Source of the DNA: Phaeodactylum tricornutum CCAP 1055/1
Lineage: Eukaryota; Bacillariophyta; Bacillariophyceae; Surirellales; Neidiaceae
Reading direction: 5' to 3'
Assembly (NCBI RefSeq): GCF_000150955.2
Contig: NC_011681.1
Coordinates: 233,501-297,500 of the forward strand
Length of the DNA stretch: 64,000 nt
Below the pieces are notes generated by a model. It was not told where the DNA came from. It did no database searches and saw nothing but the letters and a program-made list of their open reading frames with translations. This document shows positions 52,724 to 63,447 of the stretch, in pieces. Made by a program: the position numbers and the translations under genes. Every line of letters begins with the position of its first letter. Positions within the stretch are counted from its first letter, which is position 1.

Positions 52724-55700
52724 ACGAAAAAAGCGAAAACTATTTGATAATTGTGTAGCTCTAGTACAATATTCTACGCAAAACTAGAATTTGACCATGG
52801 TGGTCAAGAATGGCACTATGTTTTCGAGACTTTACTCGAATGCATAGAAAGTAAAATAAAATATATATTTAATCACTATGGGAGGTGGCCATATGCTCAG
52901 AATAGCACAGCTTTCCATTTTTGGTGCAGCAAATCCATGGTTCTATACTACCAGGTTTTTCCTCATCTTTGCATAGGGAGCAGACATGTGTTGACTTACT
53001 AGAACACACCAAGCACCTTCCCTGTAGCCTAATGCTGGTTGAATTCCCTTTACTATCTCTTCTCCTCTTTTTTGTGGGGGATAGATGGGCAGATATACCG
53101 CTTCTCGGTTCTCCCGTTGTCCTGCAAAGTGTTGGGCTTATTTCCGTGTCGAAAAAACATCCCCCTCTGACTGACGTTCTGTTGCCTCCAACTATGTCAT
53201 ACTGGTTATCCACCAGTTCCTCAGCCAAGTAAGTATAGAAGTCTTTCTGTTTTTTGTCTTTCCCGGTGCCCCCATTACGCCCTGTGCACTGACTGTAAGC
53301 TAGCCAGGTATCAACAACCAGCATACCAAAAATTGACAAGTTGACCCTCATGGACCAATCTAATGTACCCACTTTCCTTTCAATTGTGAGGGTATCCTGA
53401 CAATGACGGTTATGCCTGTCTACCATTCCGCATGTAGTATAGTACAATTCTGCTGCTTTTGGTTGTGGTACAACAATTTTGATTCTCTCTGGGTCAGCAT
53501 TTGGCAATTGCTGAATCTGCCTCTATTGATATCAAACAAATGGACTGCCGGCATCAAGACTGGACACACTTGATATAAAGTATTGACAATTGCAATCAAT
53601 CCATACAAACACCATCAAGCTACTTCCATTGAGTCCGTCTTTCATCAACAGTCCTTTTTGGTCTCCTTGATGATTGAACTCCAGTCTCAAAAGATAAGCC
53701 ATTGGAAAGTGCTTTGTTGCACTCTTCACAACCCCAATAAATCCCAAACCTATTTGTCTCAACTCCAATGCAGCACCAACAGAAGCGAAATAGGAATCAG
53801 CACATACAACTTGGTTTGTCCATGCCCAAAGAGTAACTAGCTCTTTGAGAATCCTTGTGCCAAGTAAAAGATTATTGTTGCTTAGACCACCCTCATCCCC
53901 TTCTTCCCAAGCAGTCTTTGACTTGACCAGTTTCAACCGAAGCATAATTCCGGAACATCTACATGCCGCATTTTGGATCTCGCAACCATTCTCTGGCTTT
54001 CAATCTATGGCAACATACATAGGCAGCCCATGATTAATCCAATTCCCCCCTTGGCCATACCAGCGAGAGATGGACTTGTCAACACAAATCATGTGAGAGG
54101 GCTTGAAAGCTGTACTTTGGTGATCATTGTACCTGGCTACAAAGCCATTGACACGTTTCCATCTGTAGCTCTGCAAACTCATACCTTCTGGCCGCTCAGG
54201 AGGCTGCTCACTCCAGCAAAGACATTGCCATATATCATTGAATCGCTGTCTTGACATTCCTGTCCGTCCAAAGCATGGAGCAGAATATATTTTGACAGTG
54301 CAGTTGTTGACCACAGCTGGAATTGGCTTGTGTACTCAAACTTTGTTGTCAGAATGACTATTCCAAAAAAGCGAAGCAGCTCTCCAGTAGTGATGATGTG
54401 CTTGTTCTGTTGCACCAGAGCATTGTTTCTTAGCTGACACATAGTGGTGAGCTGTTTGGGTGGAAACATCAGAAGGAAGTATTCCAGTCTCGAGTACTTT
54501 CCGCCAATATCAGAGTTTGGACCCAAGACTTCACCAACAGGCGTGGAAATACCGAAGTCTTTGATTGGCACACTGCCATTTGTACCATTTAGAGTAGCTT
54601 CATCATCTTCATACCACTTTGTGCCATGTGCTACTGCAGCAGGGACAGCTTCTGCCTCGGAAAAGTTTTTGTTACCAAAGTCAGCATTGGGTAGAATTGG
54701 AAGTACTGGTAGCTGCACCAGTGACTCCGTGTCTTGTTCGAGAATTGGATGTTGATCAAACCCTGCTTCCATATGAAACAAATCAGTCTCAGTTGCAGTA
54801 TCCGCTGTTACGGTTGGAAGCGCATCAATGTTGTCAAGCATATTGTTGGGCGCTGCCACAGCTGCTATATCAGCGTCATTTGGTGACGTGGTCAAGTCTG
54901 GTACAAAGGCCTTGACGCTACGGATGTTCAGAGTGCTTCGCTTCACTGCTCCACCCCCCAAATCAAAGTCAGCAGTAACAAAGGTGGAAGTACGGTTGGT
55001 TTGAGGCTTCCTGGTGGTTGTGACCTCTACAACAGTCCCAACAATAACCTTGGTAGTCTTCAATGCACCATATCTGTCAATGGTCAAGTATCTCCTGGCT
55101 TCTGAAGACAGCACAAGGTGATCAAGACTCGTCTGGCTTCTAACAAAGAGATACGAACTAACAAATATGGTTTTCACACAATTGTTGTTAAGATTTATAA
55201 GCTCTAAACTAAAGCCAAATCTATTCAATTTCATCAAGTTCCACGGTGCCAAAACCACCGTGGTCCAGTTCCACGATCTTAAGCATTACCGTGGACCATT
55301 TTCATCAATCCCACAGTATTGTACACGCTACCGTGGGCAAGTTTGCCATAGTAACCATGCTTCCAAGCATGGTAACGGTCGACACCCAAAACAGTCACAT
55401 GATGTATTTGGACATTCAACTGTCCAGTCACCAATCCAAAACAATCATTGTTGCAATCTGCGACCAAACACACATGATTAGTTTTGGCCAACTTGCCTTG
55501 GGTGTCATGACTCAAGGCATGCGCGCAATTGCGCAATGCCGTACTTAAAACCAACTTTCCAGTTGACAATATCTACGAGCACATTCACAAAGAAAAACAA
55601 CGTGACAAGCTTTTGCAGTCACCCTTCCCCCAATTTTACAACGCACAGCTCCTTCTGACATATTGGATGAGGTCTACTTGGTGTTATCTTTACTCAGAAG

Positions 55701-55961
55701 GGACTATTGCAAATGCAATGGCCATTTTACTGCCAGCAAAACGACATATTATTTTCGACAAATGTTTTCGAGCAACCATTACGACAACAACAAAACTTGA
55801 AGTCTGACCCTTGAATTAAAGGATGCCACTTTCCCCCAAGACATTTGAGAGCACGGCAAACACGAAGGTACTATTTGTTTTATATACATCTAACTATAAT
55901 TGTTAGTTCTGATGGGTTGAAAAGTGTCCTCTTTCGATCCCGGGTCCTGGGTCCTCTTAAG
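52714..55961 (-). mobile_element. piggyBac-family DNA transposon, inactivated, between TTAA sites
   Basis: The element (about 52718-55957) lies between TTAA at 52714-52717 and TTAA at 55958-55961, the target of piggyBac transposons. Its ends share the inverted GAGGAC. The transposase reads on the minus strand: an acidic N-terminal region and the start of the DDE domain (55258-54179), then the first catalytic Asp in MICVDKSISRWYGQGG (near 54070), the second in VCADSYFASV (near 53790), the third in MVDRHNRHCQDTL (near 53415), and a C-terminal Cys/His finger with CLVCSSKSTHVCSLCKDE. These parts lie in at least three frames, so it is inactive now, although erosion is slight. The 5' part (55260-55960) is non-coding with many CCGTGG/CCACGG words. 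Confidence 0.8.
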
Positions 55962-55967
55962 AGGACA
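55952..55967. repeat. palindrome GTCCTCTTAAGAGGAC at right transposon border
   Basis: Second copy of the 16-bp palindrome, centred on the right TTAA. The copia element begins 6 bp beyond it. Confidence 0.75.
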
Positions 55968-55973
55968 ACAGTT

Positions 55974-56361
55974 GTTGAAATACTTGTTTGTTCCCAGTAG
56001 ATTATCCGTATCTACTGCCTAACCTAGATGTAACCGTTCCGTTTGTTACCTTGTTTTAAGTTGTGAGTTGCTTCACATTATGTTTCTATCTACTTCCTGT
56101 ATTGAGATGCTGGTCTTTTGTATGCCAGTCATTCAATCGTAGCATCCATCGCGCTTGTTATATATTCGGTCTTATAACCTTTCACTGGGTTGTTTGATAA
56201 TCGTTTGGGTAAGTTCCGCTTATACTTTGTTGGTGACTGTGGTCGTGGGAGTCTTCTCAGTTAGTCACTGGCATAGTTTCAGCTCTGGACTTATGGATAT
56301 TGGAGCCCTACTTGTATGTTCTCATGCGGGCTCGTCTGCCGTCGTACCACTCTCATTAACA
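55974..56361 (-). repeat. LTR (left copy; 3' with respect to the element)
   Basis: 388 bp, begins TGTTGAA and ends TTAACA. Preceded by AACAGT (55968-55973), probable target site duplication. Confidence 0.9.
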
Positions 56362-59300
56362 TCCTCCCTCCAGAAGTCCAGAAGTCATCCTTCTTGAATT
56401 GCAGCTTCAAATTTTAAAAACAATGCTTCCGTCAAATTTTTGGTCCCGCAGTCTGAAGGGTTCTCTGCTGATGGAGTGAAAATTACCCAAAGTAATCCTG
56501 CCTTCAATAGTTCTCGAATAAAATGGTGCCGCATGTCAATGTGTTTGGTTCGGAATCCAACTTGAGAGTTCTTGACCAGGAAAATTGCACCCATGTTGTT
56601 GTTGTGTATAATACCTGGAGTTACTGAAGTATCAATCTCATTGAGGAGCATTTGCGTAAAACGTAGTTCTTGCGCACACTGCGAGAGACTAAGATATTCT
56701 GCTTCCGTGCTTGATAATGTGACCGTAGCTTGAGTTTTTGATGTCCAATCAGTGATGGTTCCTCCTCCAAGCATGTTAATGATACCCGAAACACTTCGTC
56801 GCGTAGTTCAAATCCGCCCAGCTCACCGATTGCAACTCCTTTGGTCTTTGATAAATAAGTCCTTTTCCTTTTGTGGTGCCTAAGTATCCAACCAAATGTT
56901 CAAGGGCTTTCCAGTGTTCTTCACCTGGATGCAACATGTGTTGAGCAAGTTTGCGAGCCGCATTAGCAATCACGGGCATAATTTTTTGTGCCACATACAT
57001 GATTTTCCCCGTGAGACTCCGAAATTTGTCCAACATAACTGGTTTTTCCCCTTCGTGTTTCTGAAGCACTTTCCCTGGATAAGCAGGCGTAGAAACCGCT
57101 GATGCATAATGTCCAGTCACGTTTCTGAATGCTTCAATTGTTTCGTCAATAAGCAAATCCATTGTTGCCTTGAAAAAAGTATCTCCGTTTTCGTCTCTTC
57201 CCCACTCATACCACACACCCAAATGTTTTCGCAACTTTCCGAGATCAGTAAAATTGAATCTCGACGAAATTTTCGTTTTGAACCACTTGACCATTTTTTC
57301 CGTTCCGCCAAGTAAAACATCATCCACAAAGACAACCACAAGTAAAACTAGATCATTTTTTCCGTCTTTCTTGTAGAACATGCACGGATCAGCCGAACTC
57401 TGTTTCATGTCCATTACATCACTCGTTAGGAAATTCGCAAAAGTCTTCATCCACTGTAGCGGAGCGTCAACGTTCCCATACATTGCTTTGTTAAGTTTAC
57501 AGCAATATTCTTCCGCGTCGTCTTTCAAGATGAATCCAAGTTCTATCATTCCTTCCGGCCATTCAATGTAGACTGGTTGATCCTGGTCAGCTTCTAGGAA
57601 AGCTGCTTCAATGTCCATCATTTCCAAAACCCAAGATTTTGGTTTCTCCTTGTAGAGAAAGACTCCGAGAGCAATTTGAATTGTAAAATCGCTAGCAACA
57701 GGTGAGAAGGTTTCGCTAAAATCCACGCCTGGGATCTGTAGATATCCCAGCGTAACGCATCTTGACTTGTATTGCTTGCTACCATCCTGTTCAACTTTGA
57801 TTTTAAATACCCACTTTGTGCCCAACGGTTTTCGTCCAAGAGCTTTCACTTTTTCGCGTTTGACTTTCTTCCACACTCCCCTGCTTATGAAATTCATAAA
57901 TTTGCTCTTAACCGATGGTATCCACTTGCTCTTGTCATTTCCGTTGATTGCTTGTTTCAGTGTCTTTGGTTCCCACGGATCCAATGAGAGCTCAGCACTA
58001 AAAACAAAGTAGATTTCTTTTTCTTTTGTTGTTTCCGTACCGTCTGTGTTTCCAGTGTTGTTGACAACAGTCACTGACTCCATTCCACTCATTGGATTAA
58101 GAAATGGTGACTCAAGGCGTTTCAGCTCTCGCTCAAGACGCGTTGTTTTTGGTCTTTTGATGGCAACTGCTTCTGGAGCATCACTAGCATCACTTTCCAT
58201 CCTCCCTGCGTCAGGAGCAGGTATTTCAGCAACCTCGTCAGGAGCATGATTAATGTCATTCGGAGTTTCGTTAGTGTTGTTGAGTTCATTGTTGTTGTTA
58301 GGCATTGTAAGGCAGGCATCTATGCCGGGTTTTCTAATGGAGCCAAACTCTGCCATACCATCCTTAGGATCTGGACATTTCCAGTCATCCCATGTAATGT
58401 CACGAGAGAGAATTATTTTCTGCGTGAATGGGTTGTACATCTGATAAACGTCTCCAGAATGGTCTTGTGCATATCCAACAAAGATGCACGGAGCCGCCTT
58501 TGGCTGGAATTGTTTCATGATCTTCTGACGGTCCGCAACGTAACCAACGCGTCCCCATTCAATAAGGTGAGCATAAATTTTCGGCTTTTCTCCTGTCCAC
58601 AATTTGAGAGGGCTTTTCTGTTTGTTTTTTGTATTGCACATGATATTTGTGTTTTCCGAAGCTGCCGAGCAGGCTTCCGCCCAAAGTAGCTGCTGAGCGA
58701 CATCCGTGAGGCAAGCCTGGATCATACTTGCAAGGGCTTTCCCTCCATTGGTGGCAAATTGGCATTTGACCGGTCCATTCATCTGAGGAGAATGCGGGGC
58801 AGTGAACTCTTTTGTTACCCTGGCGGCGTCACACCAACTTAAACGTTGACTGGTGTTCACCAGCATTGTCGCAGCATACAAACTTAACCTCATGGCCTCT
58901 GGCTTTGACCTTGGAAATAAAACCCTTAAAGATACCAAGAACCTCACTTTTCTTCCCAATAAAGTAGTCAAAGGAGCAACCCGTCGCGTCACAGACTATT
59001 TTCACCCAGTATTTGCTTCCCTGCAGAGTAGGATGATAGAGTCCGGCAGTATTGATAAATATGCATTCTTTTCCTGTTTCTTCTAGATTTTCTTGATTCT
59101 CATTGTCCCCTCCAATAGTGCTCATCACTTCTAGATAATATAATCCTGATTTCTTTAGAATAATCATTTTGTTGTCTCCTTTCGAGATTTCCATGCCATT
59201 TTCCGTAAGTTTGACATCATTCCCTTTGTCATTGAGCAAAGTTAGACTCACAATCTTCTTTGCAAAGTTGGGAACATACAACACTTGTTCAAGTCCTATT

Positions 59301-60335
59301 GTTTTCCCTGATGTTTTCTGTCGTAACATAACTTTTCCGTGTTCTCTAGCTAGGAGAACACTGCCGTTTCCGACCTTGACTGTTTCGTCACACGTCTTCA
59401 CTTCCGTTAGATTGTTTCGATTGTTTGTAATGTGAATGTTAGCTCCCATATCCATGAGCCAGTTGTTTTGTTTGGTCTCTGCACTCATGCAGAATGTCAT
59501 TCCAACAAACACTCCGATTCCTTTGTTGCCCTTCTTGTCTTTGTTCTTCTTCTTGTCTGGGCAGTCCTTTGAAATGTGACCCTTCTTGTTACAGTTGTAA
59601 CATTTTCGTGTATTGGTTCCGTCTTTCTTTGGGGACTTGCAATCTGATCCCTTGTGGCCATACTTGCCGCAATTATAGCAGACTCCCTTGAATTTCTTGT
59701 AAGATCCTCCCTTGTTGTTCTTTCCGTCCGCTGCAAGAGCTAGCCCTCCGGCATCTTTCTTGCTTTACCAACGGCTTAAACTTTCGAACCCACAACTCAC
59801 GAATTGACTTCTTAAGTTTCTTGAATGTCGCATCCCCACTTCCAAGATTCTTGTATGCCGTTACAACCTCCAAGTACTTGCTTGGTAAGTTTGCAATGAC
59901 ATGAGCCTTCAACTGAATTTCAGACTTTTTGCTCTGCTTGGAGATCTTCTCGACTCAAGCGTTCAGGTATTCAATATTGTTAAACCATTCATTGGGATCC
60001 TTCTGAGTATTGGTCAAAATGCATTAAGCGCATGACCATTCGCGTTCTTGACATACAGGAAGGCTGTCCCCATCACAGATTGGATAAGGAAGTTGTAGGC
60101 TGTGTTGTTTTCCTTTTTGATCTTCTTTGCTTCTTCTGTCCCTGGCGTTTCTTTGACCATGCGGCTCTCTGTAAGAGCTTTATCAAATCCTTTCTCCCGC
60201 CCAAAAGCGAGAGCCTTGCTTGTCCACTCACAATACTCATCTTCATTTCTGTCGAAGGGAATTGACTTCACGCTTGTCAAGGACGTCGCGTTGGTGATCA
60301 TGATTGCTGCCTATCTCAAGAACCGTTTATAAATG

Positions 60336-60724
60336 TGTTGAAATACTTGTTTGTTCCCAGTAGATTATCCGTATCTACTGCCTAACCTAGATGTAACCGT
60401 TCTGTTTGTCACCTTGTTCTAAGTTGTGAGTTGCTTCACATTACGTTTCTATCTACTTCCTGTATTGAGATGCTGGTCTTTTGTATGCCAGTCATTCAAT
60501 TGTAGCATCCATTACGCTTGTTACATATTTGGTCATATAACTTTTCACTGGGGTGCTTGATTTCCGTTTGGGTAAGTTCCGCTTATACTTTGTTGGTGAC
60601 TGTGGTCGTGAGAGTCTTCTCAGTTAGTCACTGGCATAGTTTCAGCTCTGGACTTATGGATATTGGAGCCCTACTTGTACGTTCTCATGCGGGCTCGTCT
60701 GCCGTCGTACCACTCTCGTTAACA
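60336..60724 (-). repeat. LTR (right copy; 5' with respect to the element)
   Basis: 389 bp, begins TGTTGAAA and ends TTAACA. Followed by AACAGT (60725-60730), matching the left flank. Confidence 0.9.
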
Positions 60725-60730
60725 AACAGT

Positions 60731-61150
60731 AGCCCAGACACTAGCTAGATGTCGCTCAAAGAGCAAAGACCTTCACATAGGGTTGGAGTGTAAACAAAAG
60801 CAAACACGATCGCAACAGACCGGTTTGATGGACGGAGTCGTACATTTGAAGCAGGCCGGTTAGCCAGTCCCGCGTGTTGGGGTCATTCGTTTTATGTCGT
60901 CCTAATTTTCCATAAATAGAGTCATACTTCATATCATATTAAATATATATCAAAAAAGTCCAGAAAGCGATTGGGAGTAGGTAACACCCCGAAGTTCGAG
61001 CAGGGCAGCAATGTACCGACGAACGAAACTTCACGTCCGCAACAAATTCCGGACTATTCCCGTTCCCACCCAATCAGGCAGTTTCCGATAGAGCGCTCAC
61101 TTGCGTCAATACCGTCCCTTTGGACCAGGCTAGTATTGTATAAAGTTATC
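60731..61150. promoter_or_regulatory. upstream region of the ArfGAP gene, abutting the LTR
   Basis: About 420 bp between the LTR end and the ArfGAP ATG. It contains AT-rich CATATTAAATATATATC near 60935. The retroelement sits close enough to affect this promoter, but nothing in the sequence shows that it does. Confidence 0.4.
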
Positions 61151-61795
61151 ATGGCGGAACAATCACCCCTTTCTTGCCAAACACTAGAACAAGCTGCGGC
61201 CGAACTGGAAGCATTGCGTGGTAATTCGCAGGAAGAACGCAGGCACGGACAGCACGTTGTGGGCTTCCCTCGTGCCTGCCGAGCTCTCTTGCGTTCACTA
61301 CCAGGGAACACAACCTGCATTGATTGCGGCGCGCCGAATCCGGACTGGGCTAGTCTATCCTACGGATCTCTGATTTGCTTAATTTGCAGTGGACGACACC
61401 GCTCCTATGGCGTACAAACGTCCTTCGTCCGTTCGGTAGATATGGACGCCTGGAGTCAAGCCCAGATTGTCGCCATGCTGGAAGGCGGCAACGGGCAATT
61501 ATGGGCCTTCTTTGAGCGTCACGATCTAGGAAATTCCTCGAGAATGGCTAACAAACGCTACAAGACAAAGGCAGCCTTATTCTACCGGAAGCATCTGCAG
61601 CAACACGCCTCGCATGTCAGCGACCGTGGAGTGTACGAAGGCCGGGACTCCAGCCGTGCTCGTCCGCAATCACCTACTTCCCCACCACAGATCGCAAACG
61701 CAAAGAACGTCCCTACATGCAAGCAAGAAGCAAAGCTTAAACAAGAGCCGTCATCGGTTATCCGCCGACGCTCAGCGGGTGTCACGAGTCAATGA
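61151..61795 (+). CDS. ArfGAP-domain protein
   Basis: Activates GTP hydrolysis on Arf GTPases in vesicle traffic. 214 residues from the ATG at 61151 (MAEQSPLSCQTLEQAA). The zinc finger is CIDCGAPNPDWASLSYGSLI followed by CLICSGRHRSYGV, i.e. CxxCx16CxxC with the arginine finger in HRSYG. FVRSVDMDAWSQAQIVAML and GNGQLWAFFERH complete the domain, then YKTKAALFYRKHL. The tail of about 60 residues is basic and Ser/Pro-rich with no ALPS or BAR-like part visible. Only the GAP domain can be assigned. Confidence 0.92.
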   Translation: MAEQSPLSCQTLEQAAAELEALRGNSQEERRHGQHVVGFPRACRALLRSLPGNTTCIDCGAPNPDWASLSYGSLICLICSGRHRSYGVQTSFVRSVDMDAWSQAQIVAMLEGGNGQLWAFFERHDLGNSSRMANKRYKTKAALFYRKHLQQHASHVSDRGVYEGRDSSRARPQSPTSPPQIANAKNVPTCKQEAKLKQEPSSVIRRRSAGVTSQ

Positions 61796-61888
61796 AGTAG
61801 TTTGCCTCACGGTGCTATTGAGTGTTCCCTTTTTGTCAATTTTTTGGTGCTCTCGATTCTCTAGCAGTATTCTATGCTAGTTGATTTT

Positions 61889-62992
61889 CTATTGCTTAAG
61901 CGAGATAGTGTATTGCAATAGCTGCTCGTTAGGAAAGTAGTCCTTGGGGTTTGGTCGGTATTCGGGGTCGACAAAGAACACTTCCCAAGAACTTGTTAAG
62001 TCAGCTTGTTCCCAAACCGCCGATAAGGTAGCTCCAACAAAGTCGGGACCAAAACGTGATTGCTCCCCGGTTATTTGCAACGAGGCACCCAACGTGGCTG
62101 GTTCGAGCACACTGACGAGACAATCAATCGATGCCCCCGAAGTCAGGGCGTCATCATCCAAGTCGTCAAATAAAATAACCGGAGGAGCATCGGCAGCGAT
62201 TTTACCCTTTTTGTCTAACACTGGTGCTTCACCTATTCGGTAGTCTCGGCAGAATCCAGAACTGGTAAATGTCTGTAAAACTGCTTGCATCGAAGGAATT
62301 GTTGCCGTTGCGCTACCACGTATAGCGGTACTTTTGTTGGGAAGTAAACCCTTCTCCTGCATGTTATTCAGCAAATCACGGCCAATCCCTCGAATAAATC
62401 TATCGCGGTCAACAAAGTTGGGCAACAGATCCGCCGCGGTGCGCCACAATGCGTAGGAAGTTAAATCAAAGTAGTATTGATCGGATACTAGAGCGTTCTC
62501 CCAGGGAGCTTTGGCATAAAAGCTTTTGCGAGCCTTTTCACGATATGCCCTCAGCCGTTGCTGTATATTTCTTTCTATTTCATTCGAGTCTTGTGTATTG
62601 GATCGCGACTGAAGAATAGTTTGCACGAGCGTGGCGATTGGCACACACGACGCCGAGCAATCGTCGTTGAGCAACAGCGATAGTAAGGGCTCTTTCAATG
62701 TCCGTGGCAGTGGAGGAGTCGGCGACAGCGAAGGCAACACGTTACCTTCTCTCTTGTTTCCACTTACGGCGGATCGAATGTAATATTCGAAGTCAAGTTC
62801 AGCGGCTCCTCGGGCGGCTTGCGCCTGGGATGGAATACCAGACACGACGAGCAAACCCGTAGTCGCCTTGCCGATCCAGGCAACTCCTTCATGTACAGCT
62901 TGCCGACGAGAAGATGAATTTACAGTCCATGATACGACAGCAAGAGGTGCTATTGATATGACCAAAAGCAATCTCGCGTACATCAGCATCAT
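61889..62992 (-). CDS. probable thylakoid-lumen protein of unknown function
   Basis: A single 367-codon frame. The N-terminus is layered: a signal peptide (MYARLLLVISIAPLAVVS), a short basic segment with a twin-arginine (SSSRRQAVHEG), and a second hydrophobic stretch (TTGLLVVSGIPSQAQA) ending in AQA-A, a lumenal processing site. This tripartite form is that of Tat-imported lumen proteins in secondary plastids. The mature part has ELDFEYYIRSAVSG, YYFDLTSYALWRTAADLLPN and, at the end, SAVWEQADLTSSWEVFFVDP followed by EYRPNPKDYFPNEQLLQYT. I cannot name the family. Convergent with the ArfGAP gene. Confidence 0.75.
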   Translation of the reverse strand: MMLMYARLLLVISIAPLAVVSWTVNSSSRRQAVHEGVAWIGKATTGLLVVSGIPSQAQAARGAAELDFEYYIRSAVSGNKREGNVLPSLSPTPPLPRTLKEPLLSLLLNDDCSASCVPIATLVQTILQSRSNTQDSNEIERNIQQRLRAYREKARKSFYAKAPWENALVSDQYYFDLTSYALWRTAADLLPNFVDRDRFIRGIGRDLLNNMQEKGLLPNKSTAIRGSATATIPSMQAVLQTFTSSGFCRDYRIGEAPVLDKKGKIAADAPPVILFDDLDDDALTSGASIDCLVSVLEPATLGASLQITGEQSRFGPDFVGATLSAVWEQADLTSSWEVFFVDPEYRPNPKDYFPNEQLLQYTISLKQ

Positions 62993-63447
62993 GTTTTAAG
63001 GAAACCAAAATCCCTATGATTTATTGGTTGACAACGTGAGGTCAACAACAAAATGATCAACATTTGTCAGACTTTTCATTGATCTACAGTTACAATTATA
63101 AGAATCAAACTCTATTGGTCAACCTTCGTCGTCGTAGAAGGTTTGCGGGCCTTTCGTGGGACAAGGATGTCACAGTGGGCTTTGTAGGCGCTGTCGTGTT
63201 TGACAAATGGAAAAGCCTCTGTTCTACTTGACAAATAGAGACACAAGCTGTCTACCTCCTGAGTTGTTGTGTTTCAAAAGTATAAATGAGAATGACTGTA
63301 ATGAAGAGATAAAACAGTCACATGGCGTGGCTGATACTAAAGCTCTTTGGGCAGCTCGAAATCGTCGGGCACCGACCGTAGGTGCTCCAAAGAAATCCGT
63401 GAACTGTGAAGAGTGCAGCTTAACCAAATACGTTCCCGAAAGCATAA
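62993..63447. other. intergenic region
   Basis: 5' of the lumen protein gene and 3' of the EXS gene. TCTACAGTTACAATT lies near 63083. Nothing else recognised. Confidence 0.4.

Larger units (their letters stand above)
55974..60724 (-). mobile_element. Ty1/copia LTR retrotransposon (diatom CoDi-like), broken
   Basis: A fossil copy of about 4.75 kb with two LTRs, coding strand minus. Parts in order from the right: gag with a CCHC knuckle (about 59500-60300), protease region (about 59300-59500), integrase (about 58500-59200), reverse transcriptase (about 56900-58000) and RNase H (about 56390-56770). Integrase before reverse transcriptase is the copia order. The element is broken, with roughly five breaks in its coding part. 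The LTRs differ at about 20 of 388 positions by eye (near 95% identity), so it is not a very recent arrival but not ancient. AACAGT flanks both ends as a probable target duplication. Confidence 0.9.

Noticed and set aside
54444-55481. Plus-strand frames over the piggyBac element
   Set aside because: Antisense to the transposase, with no independent motif.
56155-56397. Short frame repeated in both LTRs (also at 60518)
   Set aside because: It lies in LTR sequence and has no recognisable product; the repetition is due to the LTR pair.
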